Below are positions 8,206 to 16,535 of a stretch of 64,000 nucleotides of DNA, one piece after another. Both the position numbers and the translations under genes were made by a program. Each line of letters begins with the position of its first letter. The first letter of the stretch is position 1. The notes beneath the pieces are model-generated. The model saw only the letters and a list, made by a program, of their open reading frames with translations. It ran no database searches and had not been told where the DNA came from. The stretch is from Actinomadura geliboluensis (lineage in GTDB: Bacteria; Actinomycetota; Actinomycetes; Streptosporangiales; Streptosporangiaceae): NCBI RefSeq assembly GCF_005889745.1, contig NZ_VCKZ01000005.1:1-64000 (forward strand), in the 5' to 3' direction.

Positions 8206-9321
8206 TCAGTGGTTCATGCGGAGTACGGGCTTGAGCACCTCGCCGCGACGGCTGTCGTCGAGGGCGCGGTCGATGTCGGCCAGGTCGTAGTACCGGACGA
8301 GCCGGTCGAACGGGAAGCGGCCCTGGCGGTGCAGGTCGGCCAGGGCGCCGATGAGGACGCCGCTGCGCCCGCTGCCGCCGAGCGTGCCGACGACGCGCTT
8401 GCCCCACAGCGTGTCCAGGTGGTCGAGGGTGAACTCGGCGCCGGCGGGCGCGCCGCCGATGAGCACGCAGGTGCCGAGCATGCCGACGCTCTCGGCGGCC
8501 TGCCGCAGCACGCTGATCACGCCGGTGCACTCCAGCGCGTAGTCGGCGGGGCCGCCGCAGATGCGGCGCACCTCCGCGACCGGGTCGGTCTCGCCGGGGT
8601 CGATGACGTGCGTGGCGCCGAACTCCGTCGCGAGCGCGAGCCGGGACGCGTGCAGGTCCACGGCGATGATCGTCGTGGCGGGCGACAGCCGGGCGGCCAT
8701 GACGGCGGCCAGGCCGACCGCGCCGGCGCCGTACACCACGAGGCTCGACCCGGTGCGCGGCTGGAGGGTGTTGAACACCGCCCCGGCACCGGTGGAGATC
8801 CCGCAGGCCAGCGGGCCGAGCAGCTCCAGCGGCGCGTCCCGCGGGACGACGACCAGGGCGTCCGCCCAGGTCAGCGCGTACGTCGCGAACGAGGACTGGC
8901 CGAAGAAGTGGCTGTGCACGGACGAGCCCCCGGGCCGGCGCAGCGCGCTTTCCCCGGCGCGCGGGCCGAGCAGCCGGCCGCCGCCGGCCACCGCCTCGCC
9001 CAGCCGGGCGCAGTAGCGCGGTTCGCCGTCGCGGCAGTTGCGGCACGTCCCGCAGGACGGCCAGCCGATGACGACGTGGTCGCCCGGCCGGACGTCGATC
9101 ACCCCGTCGCCGACGGCCTCGACCACGCCCGCGCCCTCGTGGCCGAGGACGCACGGGAACGGCATCGGCAGGTCGCCGTGGCGGGTGATCTCGTCGGTGT
9201 GGCAGATGCCGGTGGCGACGACCCGGACCAGGGCCTCGCCCGGCCCGGGCTCGTCGAGGTCGAGCTCCTCGACGCGGAACGGCGCGCCGAGCTCGTCGAC
9301 GACGGCGGCGGTCACTCTCAT
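8206..9321 (-). CDS. Zinc-dependent alcohol dehydrogenase, aryl-alcohol type
   Basis: A 371-aa medium-chain dehydrogenase. Catalytic zinc ligands are Cys40 (GICHTD) and His61 (GHEGAGVVE), with a third Cys in LACGISTGAG. The structural zinc lobe is CGTCRNCRDGEPRYC (residues 90-104). The Rossmann motif is VYGAGAVGLAAV. The overall pattern matches NAD-dependent benzyl/aryl-alcohol dehydrogenases. I chose ATG 9321, which follows GGAGGAGGG; a longer frame upstream lies inside the amidase gene and reads as low-complexity Arg/Pro. The start overlaps the amidase stop by four bases. In this operon it would act between amide hydrolysis and the downstream aldehyde dehydrogenase. Confidence 0.9.
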   Translation of the reverse strand: MRVTAAVVDELGAPFRVEELDLDEPGPGEALVRVVATGICHTDEITRHGDLPMPFPCVLGHEGAGVVEAVGDGVIDVRPGDHVVIGWPSCGTCRNCRDGEPRYCARLGEAVAGGGRLLGPRAGESALRRPGGSSVHSHFFGQSSFATYALTWADALVVVPRDAPLELLGPLACGISTGAGAVFNTLQPRTGSSLVVYGAGAVGLAAVMAARLSPATTIIAVDLHASRLALATEFGATHVIDPGETDPVAEVRRICGGPADYALECTGVISVLRQAAESVGMLGTCVLIGGAPAGAEFTLDHLDTLWGKRVVGTLGGSGRSGVLIGALADLHRQGRFPFDRLVRYYDLADIDRALDDSRRGEVLKPVLRMNH

Positions 9322-10667
9322 GACGGGTCCCTCCTCCTGCTGACGTCCGGCCGGGGCGGCCGCGGGATCAGCCGCTCGACGAGGCGGGCGGCGCCGAGCA
9401 CGGCGCCGTCGCGCCCCGCGGCCCCGGCGAGCTGGAGCCCGACGGGCAGGCCGTCCGCGAGGCCCACCGGGACCGAGGCGGCGGGCAGGCCGGCGGCGTT
9501 GAACGGCGAGGTGAGCCGCGTCAAGACCAGCTCGACGGGCCACTCGCGGCCCCCGGCCGCGACGGTCATCGCGCCGATCGGCGGCGCCGTGACCGGCACG
9601 GTCGCGCTCGCCAGCACGTCGTAGGCGCCGAGCGCCTCCGCCAGGAACGCCGTCATCCGGGCGATCGCCGCCTCGTCCCGCCCGGCCTCCTCGGCGGTGC
9701 GGGGCGGCAGGCCCATTAGCTCGGCGATGTCGGGCCCGAACAGGGCGGGGTCCCGCTCGAAGGCGCGCCGGTGGAACGCGCCCGCCTCGGCGAGGATCCT
9801 GCCCAGCACCGCCTCCGGCATGCGCGGTTCGTCGGGGACGGCCACGTCCTCGACGACGACCCCGTGCGCTTCGAGCGCGGCGCGGGCGGCCGTGATGACC
9901 GCGCGCACCTCGGGGGCCAGCACCGCGTCGAACCAGCCGCCCAGCCAGCCCACCCGCGGCGGCTCCGGCCCGGTCGCGGGCGCGTCCGGCTCGGCCAGCG
10001 CGGACATCAGCAGCGCCGCGTCGTCCACCGTGCCCGCGAGGACGCCGAGGTGGTCCAGGGACGGCGCGAGCGGCAGCACCCCGTCCAGCGGGATGCGGCC
10101 GCGGGTCGGCTTGAACCCGACGCAGCCGCTGAGCGCGGCCGGGATGCGCACGCTGCCGGCGGTGTCGGAGCCGACCGCGCCGAGGCAGCTGCCCGCGGCG
10201 ACGGACGCCGCCGACCCGCCGGACGACCCGCCGGGGACGCGGTCCGGCCGGTACGGGTTGCGGGTGGGGCCGAAGAACGGGCTGTCGGTGCGCCCGCCCC
10301 AGGCCAGCTCGTGGGTGGTGTGCTTGCCGACGATCACCGCGCCCGCCGCGCGCAGCCGGCGCACGGCCTCCGCGTCCCGCTCCGGGACGTGGTCGGCGAA
10401 CCGGGGCGACCCGTAGGCGGTGCGGACGCCCGCCGTGTCGATCAGGTCCTTGACGCCGATCGGGACGCCGTGCAGCGGCCCGCGCCGGGCCTGCCCGGCG
10501 GCCTCGGCGCGGGCCGGGCCGGCCATGACGGTGGCGTAGGCGTTCAGGTGCGGTTCGGTGGCCTCGATCGCGGCCAGCGTCCGCTCGGTCAGGTCGGCGG
10601 CCGACAGCCGCCCGGCGGCGACGGCCGCCGCGGCCTCGGTCGCGGACATGTGCTCAACCTGCGGCAT
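9318..10667 (-). CDS. Amidase (amidase signature family)
   Basis: A 449-aa amidase-signature hydrolase with the full Ser-cisSer-Lys triad: Lys73 (GVKDLID), Ser148 (GGSSGGSAA) and nucleophile Ser172 (GSDTAGSVRIP). It hydrolyses a carboxamide to acid plus ammonia or amine in the cytoplasm. Its start lies within the end of the permease gene (14-base overlap) and its stop overlaps the alcohol dehydrogenase start, so translation is coupled throughout. Being placed directly after a complete ABC importer suggests that the imported molecule is an amide or carries an amide group. It could instead be a GatA-like or aryl-acylamidase relative, and sequence alone does not separate these. Confidence 0.88.
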   Translation of the reverse strand: MPQVEHMSATEAAAAVAAGRLSAADLTERTLAAIEATEPHLNAYATVMAGPARAEAAGQARRGPLHGVPIGVKDLIDTAGVRTAYGSPRFADHVPERDAEAVRRLRAAGAVIVGKHTTHELAWGGRTDSPFFGPTRNPYRPDRVPGGSSGGSAASVAAGSCLGAVGSDTAGSVRIPAALSGCVGFKPTRGRIPLDGVLPLAPSLDHLGVLAGTVDDAALLMSALAEPDAPATGPEPPRVGWLGGWFDAVLAPEVRAVITAARAALEAHGVVVEDVAVPDEPRMPEAVLGRILAEAGAFHRRAFERDPALFGPDIAELMGLPPRTAEEAGRDEAAIARMTAFLAEALGAYDVLASATVPVTAPPIGAMTVAAGGREWPVELVLTRLTSPFNAAGLPAASVPVGLADGLPVGLQLAGAAGRDGAVLGAARLVERLIPRPPRPDVSRRRDPS

Positions 10668-11685
10668 CGGGCCTCCGCACGTGGTAGCCGACGGGGAACA
10701 GGCTCAGCTCGGTCCGCCCGCGGATCAGGCCCCACAGCCCGCCCGGCAGCCACAGCGCCACCGCCATGCCGACGGCGCCGAGGAGGACGAGGTACCAGGA
10801 GCCGTAGTCGGCGAGGAGCTGCTGGAGCCCGAAGAAGACGAGCGCGCCGAGCAGCGGTCCCTCGACGAACCCGATGCCGCCGATCACCACGATGAAGATC
10901 ATGTAGGCGGACCACTGTACGCTGAAGATCGAGTCCGGGTTGACGCTGAGCGAGCTGACGGTGATCACCGCCCCGGCCGCGCCGCACCCGGCCGCCGAGA
11001 CGAGGTAGACCAGCAGCTTGGCGCGGCGCACGTCGATGCCGGCCGCGCCCGCCGCGGTCTCCTCGTCCCGCACCGCCATCAGCGACAGGCCGAGCCGCCC
11101 GCGCAGCAGCAGGTAGCAGCCGCCGATGGTGCACAGCGCCAGCGCCAGCGCGACCCAGTACGTCAGGGCGCCGCGCAGCGTCTGGTCGATGCCCGACAGC
11201 CCGGTCAGCCCCTTGCCGCTGCCGCCGCCGAGGCCGTCGATCCGCACCACCAGCAGCCGGTACACCTCGGCGATCACCCAGGTGCCGACGGCGAAGTAGT
11301 CGCCGCGCAGCCGGAACGCCAGCCACGAGGTGGGCAGGGCGAAGACCGCGCAGGTGAGCGCCGCCAGCGGGACCGCGAGGTAGGGCTGCACGCCGAGGTC
11401 GGCGAGGGCGATCAGGCTGTAGGCGCCGATGCCGATGTACGCCTGCTGCCCCACCGAGACCAGGCCGCCGAAGCCCGCGAGCAGGTTCCACATGCTCGCG
11501 AGCGCGATCAGCACGAACAGGTTGACCAGCGTGTCGGTGACGGAGCTGAACACCAGGAACGGCAGGGCCGCGAGCAGCACCGCGCCGGCCGCCATGGCGG
11601 CGGCCGACGGCTTCGAGGACCGGGCCGCGCGGCCCACCTGCAGGGCGCCGGCCGCGCGGGCCGCCACCATCTCGGAGATCGTCAT
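10654..11685 (-). CDS. Branched-chain amino acid-type ABC transporter permease (LivM-like)
   Basis: A 343-aa inner-membrane permease with about nine to ten hydrophobic segments. It has the LivM family pattern MWNLLAGFGGLVSVGQQAYIGIGAY near residue 65 and the cytoplasmic EAA-like loop with AVRDEETAAGAAGIDVRRAKLL (about 200-220). I start it at ATG 11685, which overlaps the LivH-like stop as ATGA; an upstream in-frame extension is a shadow of the LivH-like gene. It pairs with the LivH-like permease to form the channel of an importer for small organic acids or amides. The gene order is binding protein, ATPase, ATPase, LivH, LivM. Confidence 0.9.
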   Translation of the reverse strand: MTISEMVAARAAGALQVGRAARSSKPSAAAMAAGAVLLAALPFLVFSSVTDTLVNLFVLIALASMWNLLAGFGGLVSVGQQAYIGIGAYSLIALADLGVQPYLAVPLAALTCAVFALPTSWLAFRLRGDYFAVGTWVIAEVYRLLVVRIDGLGGGSGKGLTGLSGIDQTLRGALTYWVALALALCTIGGCYLLLRGRLGLSLMAVRDEETAAGAAGIDVRRAKLLVYLVSAAGCGAAGAVITVSSLSVNPDSIFSVQWSAYMIFIVVIGGIGFVEGPLLGALVFFGLQQLLADYGSWYLVLLGAVGMAVALWLPGGLWGLIRGRTELSLFPVGYHVRRPDAAG

Positions 11686-12548
11686 GCGGTCCGTCCCGTG
11701 AGCAGGCCCTGCGGCCGGAAGGCCAGCACGGCGAGGAAGACGAGGTGGCCGGCGAGCAGCGTCAGCGCGGGGTCGACCTGCGCGCCCAGCGACTGCGTGA
11801 TGCCGAGCACCATGCCGCCGAGCAGCGTCCCCCACAGCGAGCCGAGCCCGCCGATGACGACCGCCTCGAACGCGAAGATCAGCCGCGACGGGCCGATGGC
11901 GGGGTCGAACGAGGAGCGCACCGCGAACATCAGCCCGGCGAGCGCGACGGTCGCGAACGCGATGGCGGTCGCGATGCCGTACACGTGCCTGCTGTCGGCG
12001 CCCATGAGGCTCGCGGTCTCGCGGTCGTCGGACGAGGCGCGCAGCATCCGGCCGAGCCCGGTGCGCGACAGGAACACCTGGATGCCGATCAGCGCGCCGC
12101 AGGCGAGCAGGAACGTCGCCGCCGACAGGTAGCCGACCGAGATCGAGTCGGTGAGCCGCCAGGAGCCGGTGGCGAAGGAGCCGCCGTCGAGGGTGCGCGT
12201 GTCGGCGGAGAACGTCTCCAGCAGCACGTTCTGCAGCACGATCGACAGGCCGAACGTGACGAGCAGGGTCGCGAGCGGCCCGGCGGCGAGGCTGCGCTGC
12301 AGCAGCACCCGCTGGGTCAGGTAGCCGAGCAGGGCGAACAGCGGGACGGTCACCACCAGCACGATCCACAGCGGCAGCCCGGTGCCGCTGACCATGGCCA
12401 GCGCCAGGAACGCCGCGACGACCGACAGGTCGCCGTGCGCCAGGTTGACGATCCGCATGACGCCGAACATCAGCGACAGGCCCGCCGCGAACAGCGCGTA
12501 GAGGCCGCCGAGCAGCACTCCTTGGATGACGGCGTTGAGCCAGCCCAT
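11682..12548 (-). CDS. Branched-chain amino acid-type ABC transporter permease (LivH-like)
   Basis: A 288-aa polytopic protein opening with WLNAVIQGVLLGGLYALFA and LSLMFGVMRIVNLAHGDLSV, the standard LivH N-terminus. The cytoplasmic coupling loop GRMLRASSDDRETASLMGADS is seen near residue 160. About eight membrane segments. The start ATG 12548 lies one base after the upstream ATPase stop, and its own stop overlaps the LivM start. It is one half of the heterodimeric membrane channel of this importer. The substrate is not leucine for certain; members of this family also carry benzoate, urea, amides and other organic acids. Confidence 0.9.
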   Translation of the reverse strand: MGWLNAVIQGVLLGGLYALFAAGLSLMFGVMRIVNLAHGDLSVVAAFLALAMVSGTGLPLWIVLVVTVPLFALLGYLTQRVLLQRSLAAGPLATLLVTFGLSIVLQNVLLETFSADTRTLDGGSFATGSWRLTDSISVGYLSAATFLLACGALIGIQVFLSRTGLGRMLRASSDDRETASLMGADSRHVYGIATAIAFATVALAGLMFAVRSSFDPAIGPSRLIFAFEAVVIGGLGSLWGTLLGGMVLGITQSLGAQVDPALTLLAGHLVFLAVLAFRPQGLLTGRTA

Positions 12549-12549
12549 G

Positions 12550-13299
12550 TCAGTCGTGTCCTTCCCGGCCCGCGGGCGCCGCCTCGGCGCCCGGGTCCGT
12601 GCCGATGCCGAAGTAGGCGTGCTCGACCTGCTCGGCGGTCAGGTCGGCGGGCCGGCCGGACAGCACCGACCGGCCTTCGAGGAGGCAGTGCACGTGGTCG
12701 GCGACCCGCATGGCCTGCGAGACGTCCTGCTCGACGATCAGCGCCGTGGTGCCGGCGCCCACGATCTCCGGCAGGAGCTCGTAGATGCGGCGGACGACCA
12801 CCGGCGCGAGGCCGAGCGACAGCTCGTCGATGAGCAGCAGGTCCGGGTTGGACAGCAGCGCGCGGCCGATGGCCACGGCCTGCTGCTCGCCGCCGGACAG
12901 CTGGGAGGCGTTCTGCCCGCGGCGGTCGGCCATCCACGGGAACAGCTCGTGGACGGCGGCGACCGTCCAGGGGCCGGGGCGCTTGCGGTAAGCGCCCGCC
13001 AGCAGGTTCTCCTCCACCGTGAGGGAGTGGAACAGGCGCCGGCCCTCCGGCACCAGCGCGATCCCCTCGGCCACCCGCCGGTGCGCGGGCAGCCGGGTGA
13101 TGTCGCGGCCGTCCAGGAGCACGGAGCCGGAGGTCGGCGGGTTCAGCCCGGCCAGGGCGCGCAGCAGCGTCGACTTGCCCGCGCCGTTGGCGCCGATGAT
13201 CGCCAGGACCTCGCCCTTCGCGACGTCCAGGCCGAGCGCGTCCACGGCGCGCAGCTGGCCGTGGTGGACGGTGAGGTCGCGGACCGACAGCAGCGTCAC
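12550..13299 (-). CDS. ABC transporter ATP-binding protein (LivF-like)
   Basis: A 249-aa ABC ATPase. Walker A is GANGAGKST (near 37-45), the signature is LSGGEQQAVAIGRAL, Walker B is LLLIDELSLGLAPVV, and the switch His is replaced by the family-typical Gln in VEQDV. It powers the importer from the cytoplasmic side. GTG 13299 is the start because it overlaps the LivG-like stop as GTGA; the longer upstream frame is Arg/Gly-rich shadow. Note that Walker B ends in DEL rather than DEP, a mild departure that keeps the catalytic Glu. Confidence 0.9.
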   Translation of the reverse strand: MTLLSVRDLTVHHGQLRAVDALGLDVAKGEVLAIIGANGAGKSTLLRALAGLNPPTSGSVLLDGRDITRLPAHRRVAEGIALVPEGRRLFHSLTVEENLLAGAYRKRPGPWTVAAVHELFPWMADRRGQNASQLSGGEQQAVAIGRALLSNPDLLLIDELSLGLAPVVVRRIYELLPEIVGAGTTALIVEQDVSQAMRVADHVHCLLEGRSVLSGRPADLTAEQVEHAYFGIGTDPGAEAAPAGREGHD

Positions 13300-14057
13300 G
13301 GCGCCTCGCCTCCTTCCTCGGGCAGGCCCGTCTCCGGGCCGCCGCCCAGGTACAGCTCGCGCACCCGCTGGTCGGCGAGCACGTCCATCGGCGCGCCGTC
13401 GGCGACCAGGGCGCCGCCGGCCAGGCACACCATCCGGTCCACGGTCTTGACCAGGGCGTGGACGACGTGCTCGATCCAGACGATGCCGAGGCCGCCGGCG
13501 TGCAGGTCCTTGATGATCGCGACGAGCTCCAGCACCTCCGGCTCGGTCAGCCCGCCGGCGACCTCGTCCAGCAGCAGCAGCGTGGGGGAGGTGGCCAGGC
13601 CGCGCGCGACCTCCAGGCGCTTGCGCTGGAGCAGGGTGAGGCGCCCGCCGGGGGTGTTGGCGAGGTCGGCCAGGCCGGTGCGCTCCAGCACCTCCATGGC
13701 GTGGGCCTGCGCCCGGCGGCCCTTGAGCGCCGCGCCCTGGTGCGCGCAGACGAGGACGTTCTCGAACGCGGTGAGGTGCTCGAACGGCCGGGGCACCTGG
13801 TAGGTGCGGCCGACGCCGGCCCGGGTGCGGGCGTGCGGCGGGACGCCGGTGACGTCCCGCCCGGCGAACCGCACCGCGCCGGCGTCGGGCCGCAGGTCGC
13901 CGGAGATCATGGCGAACAGGCTGGACTTGCCGGCGCCGTTCGGCCCCACGATCCCGAGCGCCTCGCCCGGCCGGACGCGGAGCGTCAGGTCCTCGGCGAC
14001 GGTCACCTTGCCGAAGCTCTTGGTGACGCCGTCGAGATGCAGTAGCGGATCTGTCAT
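13296..14057 (-). CDS. ABC transporter ATP-binding protein (LivG-like)
   Basis: A 253-aa ABC ATPase with Walker A GPNGAGKSS (about residues 38-46), the long LivG insertion containing GVGRTYQVPRPFEHLTAFENV, signature-region residues LTLLQRKRLEVARGLA, Walker B LLLLDEVAGGLTEPE and switch His in IEHVVHAL. The ABC signature is unusual: LTLLQRKR replaces the common LSxGQ(K/R)R, so the first residues of the loop are divergent. It forms a heterodimer with the LivF-like ATPase. It starts 13 bases after the binding-protein gene and overlaps the LivF-like gene by four bases. Confidence 0.9.
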   Translation of the reverse strand: MTDPLLHLDGVTKSFGKVTVAEDLTLRVRPGEALGIVGPNGAGKSSLFAMISGDLRPDAGAVRFAGRDVTGVPPHARTRAGVGRTYQVPRPFEHLTAFENVLVCAHQGAALKGRRAQAHAMEVLERTGLADLANTPGGRLTLLQRKRLEVARGLATSPTLLLLDEVAGGLTEPEVLELVAIIKDLHAGGLGIVWIEHVVHALVKTVDRMVCLAGGALVADGAPMDVLADQRVRELYLGGGPETGLPEEGGEAP

Positions 14058-14070
14058 CGACGCGGGCCGA

Positions 14071-15366
14071 TCAGGCGTTGGTGGGCTTGAGGTCGCCGCC
14101 GACGGGGACCTCCTTGTTGGCCGTGTTGTCCACGATGACGACGTCCCAGGGGAACTTGCCGCCCTTGCGCCACTGCCCGCCGACCGGGTGCTGGATCGCG
14201 ATGCCGGGCTGCGGGCCGGTGGTGAAGTCCAGCTTCCCGCTCATGCACTCGATCTTCATCGAGCGCAGCTTGGAGGCCACCTCGTCGCGGTCCTTCGGGT
14301 CGCCCGCGTCCTTGAACGCCTGGACGGCGATCTCGAACAGCGAGTAGACCGAGCCGAGCGCCTGCGTCCACTGCTTGCCGGTGGACGCGGCGAAGTCGTC
14401 GGCGAGCTGCCGGGCGCTGCGGCCGTCCAGGACGGACTTGTACGGGTGCGCCGGGCTCCACCAGAAGTCGGTGGCGATGTTGTCGGTGAGCCGGCCGAGC
14501 GCCTCCGCCTCGGACGGGAACAGCATGACCTTGGCGACGGTGGCGAGCTTCGGCGCGAAGCCCTGCTGCCGGGCCTGCTTCCAGAAGGTCTGGAAGTCCG
14601 GCGGGATCGGCGTGCAGGTGAACAGCTCGGCGCCGGACTCCTTGAACTTGGCGATCTGCGCGGTGAAGTCGGTGGCGCCGTTCTGGTAGGCGCCGCCGTC
14701 GACCGGGGTGTAGCCGGCCTTCTTCATCATCGGGCCGAGGCCCTGCCGGAAGGCGTTGGCGTCGGTGTCGTTGGGCCACAGCGCCGCGACGTTCTTGTTG
14801 CCGACGTCCATGCGCTCCCACATGGGGAAGAAGCAGTCGCCGAACTCCTGCATGCCGAAGAAGAACAGCGTCGTGTACTTGAAGCCCTCGCCGTCCTTGC
14901 CGTTGCGCCCGTGGAACCACGCCTCCCAGGGGGCGATCGTGGTGACGTTCGGGACGCCGTTGGCCTCGCACTGGTCGGCGACGGGGTTGGTGGTGTCCGG
15001 GGTGGACGAGCCGACGATGAGGTCCACCTTGTCGCTGTTGATCAGCTCGCGGGTGACCTCGGTGGCGCGGTTGGGGTTGGACTGGGTGTCCTTGACGACG
15101 ATCTCGATCCGGCGCTTCCTGCCGCCGGAGGTGAAGCCGTTGCGGAGCGCGTTCTTGACCTGCTCGACCACGAAGTTGTCGGCGGTGGCGAAGCCGGCCA
15201 GCGGTCCGGTCTGCGGGCTGACGTAGCCGATCTTGAGGACGTCCGACGACGTGCTGCCGGTGCCCTTCAGCCCGCCGCACGCGGTCGCCAGCGACGTGCC
15301 GCCGAGGACGGCGGCCGTCTTGAGGAAGGAACGGCGGTTCAGTCCGCGCGTCGAGAACTCGCTCAC
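14071..15366 (-). CDS. ABC transporter substrate-binding protein, LIV-type, Tat signal
   Basis: A 431-aa periplasmic-binding-fold protein. The N-terminus has a twin-arginine motif, GLNRRSFLK (residues 8-16), a hydrophobic stretch, and ATAC with Cys30 as a likely lipid anchor. Export would therefore be by the Tat route to the outer face of the membrane. The mature part begins with VLKIGYVSPQTGPLAG, the type 1 LIV-binding start. GTG 15366 follows AAGGAG; the longer frame reads into the promoter. It is the first gene of the eight-gene operon that ends with amidase, alcohol dehydrogenase and aldehyde dehydrogenase. The ligand is probably the amide or aromatic compound those enzymes process. Confidence 0.9.
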   Translation of the reverse strand: MSEFSTRGLNRRSFLKTAAVLGGTSLATACGGLKGTGSTSSDVLKIGYVSPQTGPLAGFATADNFVVEQVKNALRNGFTSGGRKRRIEIVVKDTQSNPNRATEVTRELINSDKVDLIVGSSTPDTTNPVADQCEANGVPNVTTIAPWEAWFHGRNGKDGEGFKYTTLFFFGMQEFGDCFFPMWERMDVGNKNVAALWPNDTDANAFRQGLGPMMKKAGYTPVDGGAYQNGATDFTAQIAKFKESGAELFTCTPIPPDFQTFWKQARQQGFAPKLATVAKVMLFPSEAEALGRLTDNIATDFWWSPAHPYKSVLDGRSARQLADDFAASTGKQWTQALGSVYSLFEIAVQAFKDAGDPKDRDEVASKLRSMKIECMSGKLDFTTGPQPGIAIQHPVGGQWRKGGKFPWDVVIVDNTANKEVPVGGDLKPTNA

Positions 15367-15511
15367 GCCCAACTCCTTGTCGCCGCGGCGCTCCCGGGGC
15401 AGGACGGGCTGGTCCTTTGTGCTCGGGAACGCCGCGGTTGCTCGGGGGAACACCTGGCTCGGCCGCCGCGCGGCCGAGGGGTCGCGGCCCGGGCGACGGA
15501 AAGTTGACGTG

Positions 15512-15540
15512 ACCGTACGGGCCCCCCACCTGCGGGGCAA
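15512..15540 (-). promoter_or_regulatory. Putative promoter of the importer-amidase operon
   Basis: Read on the minus strand, TTGCCC (15540-15535) and TACGGT (15517-15512) are separated by 17 bases, upstream of the binding-protein start at 15366. The IclR-type half-sites at 15547-15563 lie immediately upstream of the -35, a position suited to activation. The leader would be about 140 bases long. Confidence 0.4.
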
Positions 15541-15546
15541 CAGCCT

Positions 15547-15563
15547 GTTCCGAGGGCTCGAAC
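15547..15563. promoter_or_regulatory. IclR-type element GTTCC-N7-CGAAC
   Basis: Two half-sites, GTTCC (15547-15551) and CGAAC (15559-15563), separated by seven bases. The same pair and spacing recur at 16444-16460 on the other side of the IclR gene, and the arrangement matches two thirds of the compound element seen at 26-46 kb. Probable binding site of the IclR protein encoded at 15573-16421. Confidence 0.5.
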
Positions 15564-15572
15564 GCTACTTTG

Positions 15573-16421
15573 CTATTTGGAACGCGGCTCTGACATGGGG
15601 CGATGGCCGAGCCTCCGGGAGATCTCGGCGGCGGCGCGCCGCAGCGGCGGCTCCACGCGTCCGGCGAGGGCCTCGACCGACGCGGGCGCGACGGTCAGGT
15701 GGACGGCCACGTTGACCGCCGCGATGACCGCGCCGGAGCGGTCGCGGACCGGTGCCGCGAACGAGCGCAGGCCCGGCGCGAGCTCCTCGTCGTTGACCGC
15801 CACGCCGCTCTGCCGCACCCGGGCGAGCGCGGCGGTGAGCTGCTCCCGGTTGGTGATCGTCTTCGGGCCCCGGCGCGCCATGTCGGTGCGGTCCAGGAGC
15901 TGCCGCAGCTCCGCCGCGTCCTTGTAGGCCAGCAGCACCTTGCCCATCGACGTGCAGTAGGCGGGCAGCCGCGACCCCACGTGCAGGTTGAGGTCCATGG
16001 CGAGCGCGCTGCGCCGGCCGCTGCGCCGCCGGTCGACGTAGACGACGTCGGGGCCGTCGCTCAGTCCCAGGCTGGCGGTGTAGCCGGTCTCGTCGGCCAG
16101 CGCCTGGAGCGGCGGACCGGCGAGGCTCGTCAGCTCCATGGAGTCGATCGCCGCGAACCCGAGGTCGACCGCGCGCGGGCCGAGGGAGTACTTCTTGGTC
16201 TCCGGGTCCTGCTGGAGGTAGCCGAGCTTGGTCAGCGTGGCGACGTACCGGTGCGTCGTGCTCTTGGTCAGCCCCGCGGCCCGGGCGAGGTCGGCGATGC
16301 CCAGCACCGAGCGGCTGCCGGTGAAGGCGGACAGGACGCGCAGCCCGCGCTCCAGCGACGCGGAGAACGTGGGGTCGGCGGCGGGCCGGGCGCGCCTGCG
16401 GGGGGAGTCGTCGTCGGTCAC
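15573..16421 (-). CDS. IclR family transcriptional regulator
   Basis: A 282-aa regulator. The N-terminal winged helix spans about residues 20-85 with LGIADLARAAGLTKSTTHRYVATLTKLGYL. The C-terminal effector-binding domain carries the usual GSRLPAYCTSMGKVLLAY and the late GVAVNDEELAPGLRSFAAPVRD. IclR proteins of this class sense aromatic or small organic acids and act as activators or repressors. GTG 16421 is the likely start; an in-frame ATG lies 51 bases upstream but would cross the element at 16444. It stands between the importer-amidase operon and an aldehyde dehydrogenase. Matching GTTCC-N7-CGAAC elements on both sides make it the probable regulator of both. Confidence 0.88.
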   Translation of the reverse strand: MTDDDSPRRRARPAADPTFSASLERGLRVLSAFTGSRSVLGIADLARAAGLTKSTTHRYVATLTKLGYLQQDPETKKYSLGPRAVDLGFAAIDSMELTSLAGPPLQALADETGYTASLGLSDGPDVVYVDRRRSGRRSALAMDLNLHVGSRLPAYCTSMGKVLLAYKDAAELRQLLDRTDMARRGPKTITNREQLTAALARVRQSGVAVNDEELAPGLRSFAAPVRDRSGAVIAAVNVAVHLTVAPASVEALAGRVEPPLRRAAAEISRRLGHRPMSEPRSK

Positions 16422-16443
16422 GCGGTCAGAATACGGCTCGGAA

Positions 16444-16460
16444 GTTCCATATATCCGAAC
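16444..16460. promoter_or_regulatory. IclR-type element GTTCC-N7-CGAAC
   Basis: GTTCC (16444-16448) and CGAAC (16456-16460), same halves and spacing as the site at 15547-15563. It lies between the divergent IclR and aldehyde dehydrogenase genes, 23 bases from the GTG start of the former. A third half-site is not convincing here. Confidence 0.5.
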
Positions 16461-16535
16461 GTTTTTGACCATCACGGCAGGGATGGCAGTCTTCTGGGGC
16501 CGGTGCGACGACGCGAGCGAGGAGAACCGACCCCC

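Noticed and set aside
15576-15585. A further GGAAC half-site (TTGGAACGCG)
   Set aside because: It is inside the 3' end of the IclR coding region and lacks correctly spaced partners.
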